This document shows positions 1 through 5,110 of a DNA stretch of 5,110 nt, in pieces (position 1 is the first letter of the stretch; every line of letters begins with the position of its first letter). The translations under genes were made by a program, and so were the position numbers. The DNA comes from CAZVLE01 sp964627855. GTDB lineage: Bacteria > Bacillota > Dethiobacteria > DTU022. Below the pieces are notes generated by a model. It made no database searches. It was not told where the DNA came from and saw nothing but the letters and a program-made list of their open reading frames with translations. The stretch lies in the NCBI GenBank assembly GCA_964627855.1, contig CAZVLE010000037.1, positions 1-5,110 of the forward strand. Direction: 5' to 3'.

Positions 1-74
1 TTTTTTAGAGCCTGCTTTACATAACCGGGCATTGCCTGCTTGGGGCGTTTCAACTTTGAAAAATCTTCACCCAT
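1..74 (-). CDS. N-terminus of a small hypothetical protein, cut by left edge (possibly YdeI/OmpD-associated-like)
   Basis: Only the first 24 codons are visible, starting at ATG (74-72) and running off the left edge without a stop. The peptide begins MGEDFSKLKRPKQ and continues AMPGYVKQALK. A strong ribosome binding site, GGGAGGAGG (85-93), sits ten bases upstream, and a candidate promoter lies further up, so the start is well supported although the gene is short here. The stretch 'MPGYVKQAL' after a lysine/proline-rich lead loosely resembles the opening of small proteins annotated as YdeI/OmpD-associated ('MPxxVxxAL'). That is from memory over very few residues and is only a hint. The family has no obvious link to lysine fermentation. 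The gene is probably a separate transcription unit, because a hairpin and the promoter separate it from the hydrolase gene. Confidence 0.68.
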   Translation of the reverse strand, partial: MGEDFSKLKRPKQAMPGYVKQALK

Positions 75-84
75 AATATTCCTG

Positions 85-93
85 CCTCCTCCC
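85..93 (-). promoter_or_regulatory. Ribosome binding site of the left-edge gene
   Basis: On the minus strand this reads GGGAGGAGG, ten bases before ATG at 74-72. A second purine patch, AGGA, lies nearer the start. This site is the main reason for accepting the truncated gene at the left edge. Confidence 0.7.
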
Positions 94-197
94 ATCAACG
101 ACTATAAAAGATATCAATTGTCTACAGAACAACAAAACCATCAGGGCTACCATCTGTTTTATTAAACAAGTGCAACTGAAGAGAAGTACCCTCTGCA

Positions 198-226
198 ATT
201 ATAACAGAATGGCCGCAAATAAAGAA
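198..226 (-). promoter_or_regulatory. Candidate sigma-A promoter with extended -10 for the left-edge gene
   Basis: The minus strand reads TGTTATAAT at 206-198. This is a perfect -10 hexamer (TATAAT, 203-198) preceded by the extended -10 TGn motif. At a 17-base spacing the -35 would be TTCTTT (226-221), which is poor; extended -10 promoters often tolerate that. The predicted transcription start near 191 leaves a leader of about 115 bases before the ATG at 74. The leader has no clear riboswitch or other strong fold that I can see. The position, downstream of the hydrolase gene and its hairpin, suits a separate promoter for the next gene. Confidence 0.5.
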
Positions 227-255
227 ACCTGATTATCCGAAAAGATAATGCCCCT

Positions 256-281
256 GGGCTGGCTATGATAAAAGCCAGCCC
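256..281 (-). terminator. Hairpin downstream of the M20 hydrolase gene, terminator-like but without a U-tract
   Basis: There is a perfect 9-bp GC-rich stem (GGGCTGGCT / AGCCAGCCC, 256-264 with 273-281) around an 8-base loop. It begins seven bases past the hydrolase stop codon. In the minus-strand RNA it is followed by AGGGGCAUUAUC rather than a run of U, so it is not a textbook intrinsic terminator. It may end transcription inefficiently, mark an mRNA 3' end, or need a factor. A weak 6-bp AT-rich hairpin (ATTATC/GATAAT) and a T-rich stretch follow it on the same strand. Confidence 0.5.
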
Positions 282-288
282 GTCTATC

Positions 289-1518
289 TCAGGAAAGAAG
301 ATCCATTACCGTGTAAAGCATAATGCGGGCGGTATCTACCATTGTTTTAATCTCTACATATTCATCAGCAGCGTGAAAATTTGCACCGTCAGGGCCAAAA
401 AGCACCGTTGGAATTTTTAAGCGCGGGGCAATATGATTGGCATCTGACTCAGAACGAAAATAGGTCGTTATCATTTCCCTGCCTAATAATTGCGTGCTGC
501 CTCTTTTCAGAGATTGCACAAGGGGCGTACCTTCATCAATGGTCCAGGGTAAAAAGTATGCTTCAGGGTGAGGTAAATCACGCAGTTTGATCTCTACCCT
601 GCTTTCTAGACCAAGATTACCTACTATCTCTGTTACTTCACGCAATGCCAAATCAGCATCACCCTCCACTGTGTGACGGTAAATAGTGAAACTGGCCTCT
701 TCGGGAACCAGCAGGTATTTTTCACCACCACGCAGGTTGGTAATACACATAGTCCCTCGTCCAAGCAGGGGATGATTTCCCAAATTGAGCTGATCAATCA
801 GGGCCGTGATAATGCGGGCTGCATCTTCTACTGCATTTATCCCTTTTTCCGGAGTAGCTCCGTGGGCTGACTTGCCCTTGACTTTAACATGGTAGACAGC
901 AGTTCCCCTGCTGCCAAGAGCCACACAGGGAAACTTTTCGCCGCCCGGTGCAAACGGGCCTGAAGGTTCCGGAATGATAGCGAAATCACAACCATCTGTA
1001 ATTCCATCCATGATAGTGTAATGAGTGCCCAGACCATAAGGCCCTTCTTCATCACTGACAGCCGTAAATAGCAGATCTCCTTTTAACTCAACGTCAGCCT
1101 CAATCAACGCTTCAAGGAGAAAGACTGAGGCTACAATCCCTGCCTTCATATCGAGCGCACCCAGCCCGTATAAGCGGCCGTCTTTTTCAATACCTTTATA
1201 CGGATCGACGGTCCAGCCATCACAAAGCGGCACTGTATCGACATGCCCGTTAATAAGCATGCGCGGGCCGCCTCCTTTACCATTGAGGCGAACAATTAAA
1301 TTTTCACCTTTAAACCCGGTGATATCCTTCTCTTCATAATGATGTATTTCAGTTTGCAGTCGATTGTAGTACGAAAGACGACCACGCAGGTAATCAGTTA
1401 TTTCTCCTTCTTCAAAAAAGGGGCTTTTAATATTAACCAGCTCCCTCAATAGTTTGACCATGTCATCCTCTTTAATCAAACTTGATGCTTTTTCAAATAA
1501 TTTTTGGTCTACAGGCAA
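289..1518 (-). CDS. M20 family zinc metallohydrolase (ArgE/DapE/CPG2-type deacylase or peptidase)
   Basis: This is a cytoplasmic amidohydrolase of the ArgE/DapE/Acy1/CPG2 group, 409 residues with the TTG start at 1518. The expected two-zinc site is complete: HVD (H92, D94), GALDMKAG (D123), DEEG (catalytic E157 and metal ligand E158), IIPEP (E184) and FHAADEY (H382). The lid/dimerisation domain starts near GSRGTAVYHVKVKGKSAHG, about residues 203-220, with the usual conserved histidine H219. The start was chosen because AAAGGAGGG (1525-1533) lies six bases upstream. The frame extends to another TTG at 1560, but that one sits inside the preceding terminator hairpin. The gene follows the antiporter by 71 bases with that terminator between them. 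The substrate cannot be read from the sequence: acetylated or acylated amino acids, dipeptides or an N-acyl diamine are all possible. Family call is firm; the role in lysine use is inference. Confidence 0.9.
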   Translation of the reverse strand: MPVDQKLFEKASSLIKEDDMVKLLRELVNIKSPFFEEGEITDYLRGRLSYYNRLQTEIHHYEEKDITGFKGENLIVRLNGKGGGPRMLINGHVDTVPLCDGWTVDPYKGIEKDGRLYGLGALDMKAGIVASVFLLEALIEADVELKGDLLFTAVSDEEGPYGLGTHYTIMDGITDGCDFAIIPEPSGPFAPGGEKFPCVALGSRGTAVYHVKVKGKSAHGATPEKGINAVEDAARIITALIDQLNLGNHPLLGRGTMCITNLRGGEKYLLVPEEASFTIYRHTVEGDADLALREVTEIVGNLGLESRVEIKLRDLPHPEAYFLPWTIDEGTPLVQSLKRGSTQLLGREMITTYFRSESDANHIAPRLKIPTVLFGPDGANFHAADEYVEIKTMVDTARIMLYTVMDLLS

Positions 1519-1524
1519 CTTATT

Positions 1525-1533
1525 CCCTCCTTT
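1525..1533 (-). promoter_or_regulatory. Ribosome binding site that fixes the TTG start of the M20 hydrolase
   Basis: AAAGGAGGG on the minus strand, followed by AATAAG and then TTG at 1518-1516. No ATG or GTG lies at suitable spacing, so TTG is the likely initiator. The site begins about ten bases beyond the U-tract of the antiporter terminator. Confidence 0.75.
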
Positions 1534-1542
1534 GACCTTATT

Positions 1543-1568
1543 AAAGAAAAGGGGAGGCAAGCCTCCCC
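1543..1568 (-). terminator. Intrinsic terminator after the antiporter gene
   Basis: On the minus strand GGGGAGGC-TTGCCTCCCC can form a GC-rich stem of 6-8 bp (1568-1561 with 1558-1551), followed at once by TTTTCTTT (1550-1543). It begins 21 bases after the antiporter stop codon. Stem plus U-tract fits a Rho-independent terminator. The short loop (2-6 bases, depending on how many pairs close) is the only weak point. Because the hydrolase ribosome binding site starts about ten bases later, some read-through must occur if that gene is expressed from this operon. Confidence 0.75.
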
Positions 1569-1589
1569 CTGATAATCAAACTGCTTTTA

Positions 1590-3038
1590 TTAACCGGGTA
1601 TTTGGTCATCTTCCTGATAAGCACTGACGCTCTTAATATCGCCTTCTTTAAACATGGCAAAACCGATCCATGAATAGATAACAGCTATGATCGGTACCAG
1701 GAAAGAAAGGAATGTATAGGGTATATACTCGATCGTCGGAACACCAAGGCACCCGTAGAAAAATACACCGCAAAGCCCCCAGGGAACAAGTGGTGAAAAG
1801 ACAGTTCCGGAGTCTTCTGATGTCCGAGAGAGCACCTGTGGTAAGAGCCCGATTTTTTTATATGCCGGGCGGAACATACGGCCGGGAATGATGATCGCCA
1901 TGTACTGGCTTGCCGAGAAAAGATTGACAAGAATACCTGAAACTACATGGGTGGTAACCAGGCCTCCGACACTCTTGACCAGGGAACCCATCTTTTCCAA
2001 CAAAACGTTCAGCATTTTGGTTTTTTCGATGATTCCACCGAAAGAAAGGGCAATAAAACCAAGTGAAATAGTCCACATCATACTTTGCAGACCACCACGG
2101 CTCAGCAGGCTGTCAAGCGCTTCAACACCTGTAGCAGAAACGTAACCGTAATTCATAAAGTTTAGCATTTCAGCTAAGCTATAGCCCTGGAAGATCATAG
2201 CGAAAGCAGCACCAATGAGCGAAGCTATAATCATTACAGCCAAACCAGGCATACGCCTGACAGCAAGGATAACTACAATAATCGGAGGAATAAACATAAT
2301 CGGGCTGATCATATAATTATCGGTCAACCCTTTAAGAACAACGCCAATCTGTGCGGCATCGATAGTTCCACCTGCAAAGCGCGCGCCCATAATAGCGTAG
2401 AGGATCAAGGCTATAACCAAGGCAGGAATAGTCGTATACATCATGCTCTTGATATGATCAAACAGATCAGCTTCGCCGACTGCAGCAGCCAGGTTAGTCG
2501 AGTCAGAAAGAGGTGACATTTTATCACCAAAGATAGCGCCCGAAATAACTGCCCCGGCGGTCATGGCTGCTGGAATGCCTAAACCCATGCCAATACCCAT
2601 AAAGGCAACGCCAAATGTCGCCCCCGTTGTCCAAGAACTGCCAGTGGTGACCGAAGCAATGGCACAGACCAGACAGACTGTGGCCAGGAAAATGGTCGGA
2701 GTAAGAATCAGCATACCATAGTAGATCAGTGACGGAATAACTCCGGCTGGAATCCACGAGCCAATTAAAACACCAATCATCATCAGGATCATCATCGGCA
2801 GCATGGCCAGGTTGCAGCCATAGAGGATAGCGTCCTGGCACTCTTTATAGGTAAAGCCTGAAGCCATGGCTACTAAAATAGCAACAACACTGGCTAAAAT
2901 CAAGGTAATATGGGTAACCCATGCTTCATCAAGCACGAATACCTGGACAAAGAGAGCTACACAAAGAAACAAAATTACAAATAAAGCACCGGCAAAACTT
3001 GGCCTTTTGTCATGTTCTGATTTTATATCAGCAGACAT
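1590..3038 (-). CDS. NhaC-family Na+/H+ antiporter-like membrane transporter
   Basis: This is an integral membrane protein of 482 residues, normal for NhaC-type antiporters. It has about eleven or twelve hydrophobic segments, roughly at residues 15-36, 42-60, 76-94, 104-130, 140-170, 200-220, 245-260, 264-284, 318-336, 365-386, 418-432 and 440-462. The family signature is clear: TTGSSWTTGATFG (131-143) and GDKMSPLSDSTNLA (171-184), mirrored in the second half by NLFSASQYM (372-380) and SEDSGTVFSPLVPW (407-420), as expected for an inverted repeat fold. ATG at 3038 was preferred because GGAGGT lies six bases upstream. A longer GTG start (3113) would add 25 polar residues and has no properly spaced site. 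The family includes Na+/H+ antiporters and the malate/lactate antiporter MleN, so an organic substrate is possible. Its position behind kamDE suggests Na+/H+ balance or transport of lysine or its products. No gene symbol is given because orthology to nhaC itself is uncertain. Confidence 0.9.
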   Translation of the reverse strand: MSADIKSEHDKRPSFAGALFVILFLCVALFVQVFVLDEAWVTHITLILASVVAILVAMASGFTYKECQDAILYGCNLAMLPMMILMMIGVLIGSWIPAGVIPSLIYYGMLILTPTIFLATVCLVCAIASVTTGSSWTTGATFGVAFMGIGMGLGIPAAMTAGAVISGAIFGDKMSPLSDSTNLAAAVGEADLFDHIKSMMYTTIPALVIALILYAIMGARFAGGTIDAAQIGVVLKGLTDNYMISPIMFIPPIIVVILAVRRMPGLAVMIIASLIGAAFAMIFQGYSLAEMLNFMNYGYVSATGVEALDSLLSRGGLQSMMWTISLGFIALSFGGIIEKTKMLNVLLEKMGSLVKSVGGLVTTHVVSGILVNLFSASQYMAIIIPGRMFRPAYKKIGLLPQVLSRTSEDSGTVFSPLVPWGLCGVFFYGCLGVPTIEYIPYTFLSFLVPIIAVIYSWIGFAMFKEGDIKSVSAYQEDDQIPG

Positions 3039-3044
3039 TTTAAT

Positions 3045-3050
3045 ACCTCC
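3045..3050 (-). promoter_or_regulatory. Ribosome binding site that fixes the antiporter start
   Basis: GGAGGT on the minus strand, then ATTAAA and ATG at 3038-3036. Spacing is ideal, which supports the shorter 482-residue form over the GTG start at 3113. Confidence 0.8.
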
Positions 3051-3121
3051 ATTTTTTATTTTAAATCTTTTATTACTGTATAGCTGTCCAACTGTTTCAG
3101 GATAATTAATCACCCCCTTTA

Positions 3122-3160
3122 AAGCAGCAGGGCAGACTTTTTTGGTCTGCCCTGCTGCTT
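3122..3160 (-). terminator. Perfect 16-bp hairpin between kamE and the antiporter gene (terminator or attenuator-like)
   Basis: Arms 3122-3137 (AAGCAGCAGGGCAGAC) and 3145-3160 are fully complementary around a 7-base loop. In the minus-strand RNA the hairpin starts seven bases after the kamE stop. It is followed by only UUU at most, and then AAAGGGGGUG, so it lacks a proper U-tract. It could be a weak terminator that lowers antiporter expression relative to kamDE, a barrier protecting the kamDE mRNA 3' end, or an attenuator. The T-rich run (about 3170-3180) lies on the other side, which would suit a plus-strand terminator, but no plus-strand gene reads toward it. Confidence 0.6.
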
Positions 3161-3167
3161 GATCAAG

Positions 3168-3917
3168 CTATTTTATTTTTATCCGCCGTATCAGTTCCGC
3201 GGCGATGTAAGAAGCCACGTGATTAGGCAGGGTTCCCGGCCCGAACCCGGCATCGTAACCAAGTTCGATGGCCAGTTCATGTGAAATTCGCGGACCGCCA
3301 CAGATTAACAGCACCTTGTCACGCAGGCCTTCTGCTTCAGCAAGTTCAACCAGCTCGGTCAGGTTTTCGAGATGAATGTTCTTTTGGGTAACCACCTGTG
3401 AAACCAGCACTGCATCAGCATTCAGTTCAACCGCCCTGGCCAGCAATTCAGCATTAGGCACCTGGCTGCCAAGGTTGTAAGCTTCCATTTCGGGGTAACG
3501 TTCAAGACCATATTCACCCATATAGCCCTTCATGTTGATGATCGCGTCAATTCCCACTGTATGGGCATCACTGCCGGTGCAGGCGGCGACAACCACCACT
3601 TTACGGTCAAGCTCTTTTTTAATCAGGGCGTTTACTTCTTTGGCGCTCAATACAGTTTGCTGCTGCTTCGGAATTTTTATTTTCGAATAATCAACAGTAT
3701 GGGCACATTTGCCGTATAGAACAAAGAAGGTAAAACCGGCCCCCAGGTCGGCCATCTCGGTAACAGCAGAATCTTCCAAGCCCATTTTCAAGGCAATTTG
3801 CCGGGCGGCCTCTTTGGCTTCGTCTCCCGGTGGAACCGGCAGAGTAAAACTAACCTGTACCGCCCCATCATTGTAAGTATCACCGTAAGTTTTCAGTTTT
3901 GTCAGATCTACTTTCAT
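3168..3917 (-). CDS. kamE: Lysine 5,6-aminomutase, beta subunit (B12-binding, carries the PLP lysine)
   Basis: This is the small subunit of the cytoplasmic adenosylcobalamin- and PLP-dependent enzyme that converts L-beta-lysine to 3,5-diaminohexanoate (and D-lysine to 2,5-diaminohexanoate). It has 249 residues, against about 260 for the Clostridium sticklandii protein. The N-terminal part (about 1-100) contains the conserved KTYGDTYNDG and VSFTLP stretches. The Rossmann-like B12 domain (about 105-249) contains DAHTVG (117-122), the DxHxxG motif whose H119 would be the lower cobalt ligand. NMKGYMGEYGLERY follows, and its K130 matches the lysine (Lys144 in C. sticklandii) that holds PLP in the resting state. 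NLGSQV, VSQVVTQKN, CGGPR and GYDAGFGPG are also typical. Both key residues fall at the same offset (14) from the C. sticklandii numbering as I recall it. ATG at 3917 is preferred over an in-frame TTG at 3938 because AGGGGAGG lies ten bases upstream. One base separates it from the kamD stop (TGATATG), implying translational coupling. Confidence 0.95.
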   Translation of the reverse strand: MKVDLTKLKTYGDTYNDGAVQVSFTLPVPPGDEAKEAARQIALKMGLEDSAVTEMADLGAGFTFFVLYGKCAHTVDYSKIKIPKQQQTVLSAKEVNALIKKELDRKVVVVAACTGSDAHTVGIDAIINMKGYMGEYGLERYPEMEAYNLGSQVPNAELLARAVELNADAVLVSQVVTQKNIHLENLTELVELAEAEGLRDKVLLICGGPRISHELAIELGYDAGFGPGTLPNHVASYIAAELIRRIKIK

Positions 3918-3918
3918 A

Positions 3919-5110
3919 TCAGGAAAGCCTCCCCTCAACAGGCGCAGAGTGATTCAAAAAAAGCTCAAAGAACGGGTTATAATACTGCTCGTGCTTGGCA
4001 ATAACACCGCTGCCGCCCTTCCCACCATCTCTTGAACGCTTGATATCGGCAAACATACCCTGTTCCATCGCTGTTTCCAGGCCAATTTTTTCTATTTCCT
4101 GCAGCATGGCACAGGCTTCGTCAAGGAGGTGTTCCGCCCGCTTCTGAATGCGGCCACCGGCAGTAAAAGAAATCTCTTCACTTAAATGACGGGCATTGTT
4201 AAAGACATAGCGGCTGTTTGCAATACTGAGGTAGCGGTCGCTGATAAAGGGAGTATGAATTGCCTCGGTGAGCATGCCAAGCAGCTGAATTTCCTGGCCG
4301 GTCAAAACCGATACAAGGTTATACATTCCGTTTACCAGGTAGGTTTTAAAAATATCGCCGGTCACGTGCTTGGTGGGGGGCATATACTTCAAAGGTGAAC
4401 GGGGGAAAAGTTCACGACAGAGCTGCGCCTGGGCAATCTCCATCAGCAAGCCATCTTCCATCGACGGGGTAATTTCAAAAGCGTGACCAAGACCCATCTG
4501 TTCTTCTGTTAAGCCGGAGCGCAAACCAAGCTGCTCATTAATGAACTGTGAAGCGAGCACTGTGTGCCCTTTTTCATATGCATCAGCGGTCGTCAGGTAA
4601 TTATCTTCGCCGGTATTGATTATAATGCCGGCGTAAGCGTTGATCATGCGTGAAAAATGCTGGTCAATAAAAGTTCGCCGCATATTAATATCGCGGAATA
4701 AAACCCCGTACATGGCATCGTTCAACATCATATCTAGGCGCTCAATTGCACCCATTGCTGACATTTCGGGCATACAGAGCCCCGAAGCGTAGTTAACCAG
4801 CATAATGTAACGGCCAGTCTCTTCACCTGCTTCATCCAGGGATTGCCGCACAATACGGAAGTTTTCCTGGGTGGCATAGGTGCCACCAAATCCTTCGGTT
4901 GTCGGACCGTAAGGGACATAATCAAGAAGACTTTGTCCGGTATGCCTGATTACAGCCACGATATCCGCTCCCTGCAGCGCTGCTGCCTTGGCCTGCACAG
5001 CATCTTCATAGACATTACCGGTAGCAACGATAACATAGAGCATCGGCTTATTCGGCGCGGAAGCATTTTTCATCTTTTGCTCCCGCTCAGCCCTGGTAGA
5101 CCTGATTTTT
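3919..5110 (-). CDS. kamD: Lysine 5,6-aminomutase, alpha subunit, 5' end cut by right edge
   Basis: This is the large subunit of lysine 5,6-aminomutase, which provides the TIM-barrel that binds PLP, substrate and the adenosyl end of B12. 396 codons are visible. The first ATG (5073) is not the start: the frame stays open to the edge, and the 12 codons before it (IRSTRAEREQK region) match the lead-in seen in C. sticklandii KamD (about 516 residues). By that comparison roughly 130 N-terminal residues lie outside. Counting from the Met at 5073, the residues I recall as contacting PLP in the C. sticklandii structure all match at a constant offset of 141: R43 and S48 in RHTGQS, S97 in NYASGLC, Y122 and R127 in YGVLFRD, and D157-N158 in GEDNYL. 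Other conserved runs are EGFGGTYATQENFR, GLGHAFE, KYMPPTKHVTG and the C-terminal YYNPFFELFLN. Separate alpha and beta genes argue against ornithine 4,5-aminomutase, whose large subunit OraE fuses these domains. The gene is upstream-first in a coupled pair with kamE. Confidence 0.96.
   Translation of the reverse strand, partial: KIRSTRAEREQKMKNASAPNKPMLYVIVATGNVYEDAVQAKAAALQGADIVAVIRHTGQSLLDYVPYGPTTEGFGGTYATQENFRIVRQSLDEAGEETGRYIMLVNYASGLCMPEMSAMGAIERLDMMLNDAMYGVLFRDINMRRTFIDQHFSRMINAYAGIIINTGEDNYLTTADAYEKGHTVLASQFINEQLGLRSGLTEEQMGLGHAFEITPSMEDGLLMEIAQAQLCRELFPRSPLKYMPPTKHVTGDIFKTYLVNGMYNLVSVLTGQEIQLLGMLTEAIHTPFISDRYLSIANSRYVFNNARHLSEEISFTAGGRIQKRAEHLLDEACAMLQEIEKIGLETAMEQGMFADIKRSRDGGKGGSGVIAKHEQYYNPFFELFLNHSAPVEGRLS
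3928..3935 (-). promoter_or_regulatory. Ribosome binding site of kamE, inside the 3' end of kamD
   Basis: AGGGGAGG on the minus strand, ten bases before ATG at 3917-3915. It lies within the last codons of kamD, so ribosomes finishing kamD pass directly onto it. It overlaps the alternative TTG (3938), which therefore cannot use it. Confidence 0.75.

Noticed and set aside
67..153. A 28-codon minus-strand frame (MVALMVLLFC...) with a hydrophobic start, overlapping the start of the left-edge gene.
   Set aside because: It has no ribosome binding site, and its 3' half reads through the Shine-Dalgarno site of the next gene. A leader peptide cannot be excluded but nothing supports it.
1519..1560. 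Longer M20 hydrolase form starting at TTG 1560.
   Set aside because: This codon lies in the loop and stem of the antiporter terminator, and the extension contains the true ribosome binding site as coding sequence.
3038..3110. Possible internal promoter for the antiporter (TTGGAC followed by AT-rich sequence on the minus strand).
   Set aside because: No -10-like hexamer falls at 16-18 bases from TTGGAC; the AT-rich run alone is not enough.
3039..3113. Longer antiporter form starting at GTG 3113 (25 extra residues).
   Set aside because: The extension is polar and unlike NhaC N-termini, its GTG lies inside a purine run without spacing, and ATG 3038 has an ideal GGAGGT site.
3918..3938. Longer kamE form starting at TTG 3938.
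   Set aside because: The only good ribosome binding site (AGGGGAGG) overlaps this TTG and is correctly placed for ATG 3917.
4186..4398. Plus-strand open frames opposite kamD, kamE, the antiporter and the hydrolase, of which this is one.
   Set aside because: They lie antisense to well-supported conserved genes, have no ribosome binding site or recognisable motif, and follow from the codon bias of the true strand.
3168..5110. Ornithine 4,5-aminomutase (OraS/OraE) as an alternative for the aminomutase pair.
   Set aside because: OraE carries the PLP barrel and B12 domain in one long chain. Here the barrel and B12 domains are separate genes of KamD and KamE type, with close residue-level match to lysine 5,6-aminomutase.

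Overview
The window is a minus-strand catabolic segment, probably from a Clostridia-like Firmicute that ferments amino acids. The basis is strong Shine-Dalgarno sites (AGGAGG type), use of TTG starts, moderate GC, and the gene content. Read in the direction of transcription (high to low coordinates), it holds the end of kamD, then kamE, an NhaC-family antiporter gene, an M20-family metallohydrolase gene, and the first 24 codons of another gene cut by the left edge. No convincing gene lies on the plus strand, and I see no tRNA, rRNA, CRISPR array, insertion sequence or phage element.

Right part (3168-5110): kamD and kamE encode the two subunits of lysine 5,6-aminomutase, an enzyme dependent on adenosylcobalamin and PLP. 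It moves the terminal amino group of L-beta-lysine (or D-lysine) to the neighbouring carbon, giving 3,5-diaminohexanoate (or 2,5-diaminohexanoate). This is an early step of lysine fermentation to acetate, butyrate and ammonia. The genes are one base apart and look translationally coupled. The kamD frame stays open to the right edge, so its true start lies outside the window. A perfect 16-bp hairpin follows kamE.

Middle part (1590-3038): an NhaC-type membrane antiporter with about a dozen hydrophobic stretches. Its place directly behind kamDE suggests sodium/proton balance, or possibly uptake or exchange of lysine or its products, in the same pathway. A hairpin with a U-tract follows it.

Left part (1-1518): an M20/ArgE-DapE-type zinc hydrolase with all metal-ligand motifs present. 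It starts at TTG, with its ribosome binding site only about ten bases beyond the antiporter's terminator, so its expression should depend on read-through. Another hairpin and a candidate extended -10 promoter then precede a partial gene whose first residues loosely resemble small YdeI/OmpD-associated-type proteins.

The start codons of four genes were placed by ribosome binding site and family length. In three of them (M20 hydrolase, antiporter, kamE) the chosen start is inside the longest open frame. I found no clearly novel system. The points most worth checking are the antiporter's substrate, the hydrolase's role beside lysine fermentation, and the hairpins in the three intergenic gaps, which may set graded expression.
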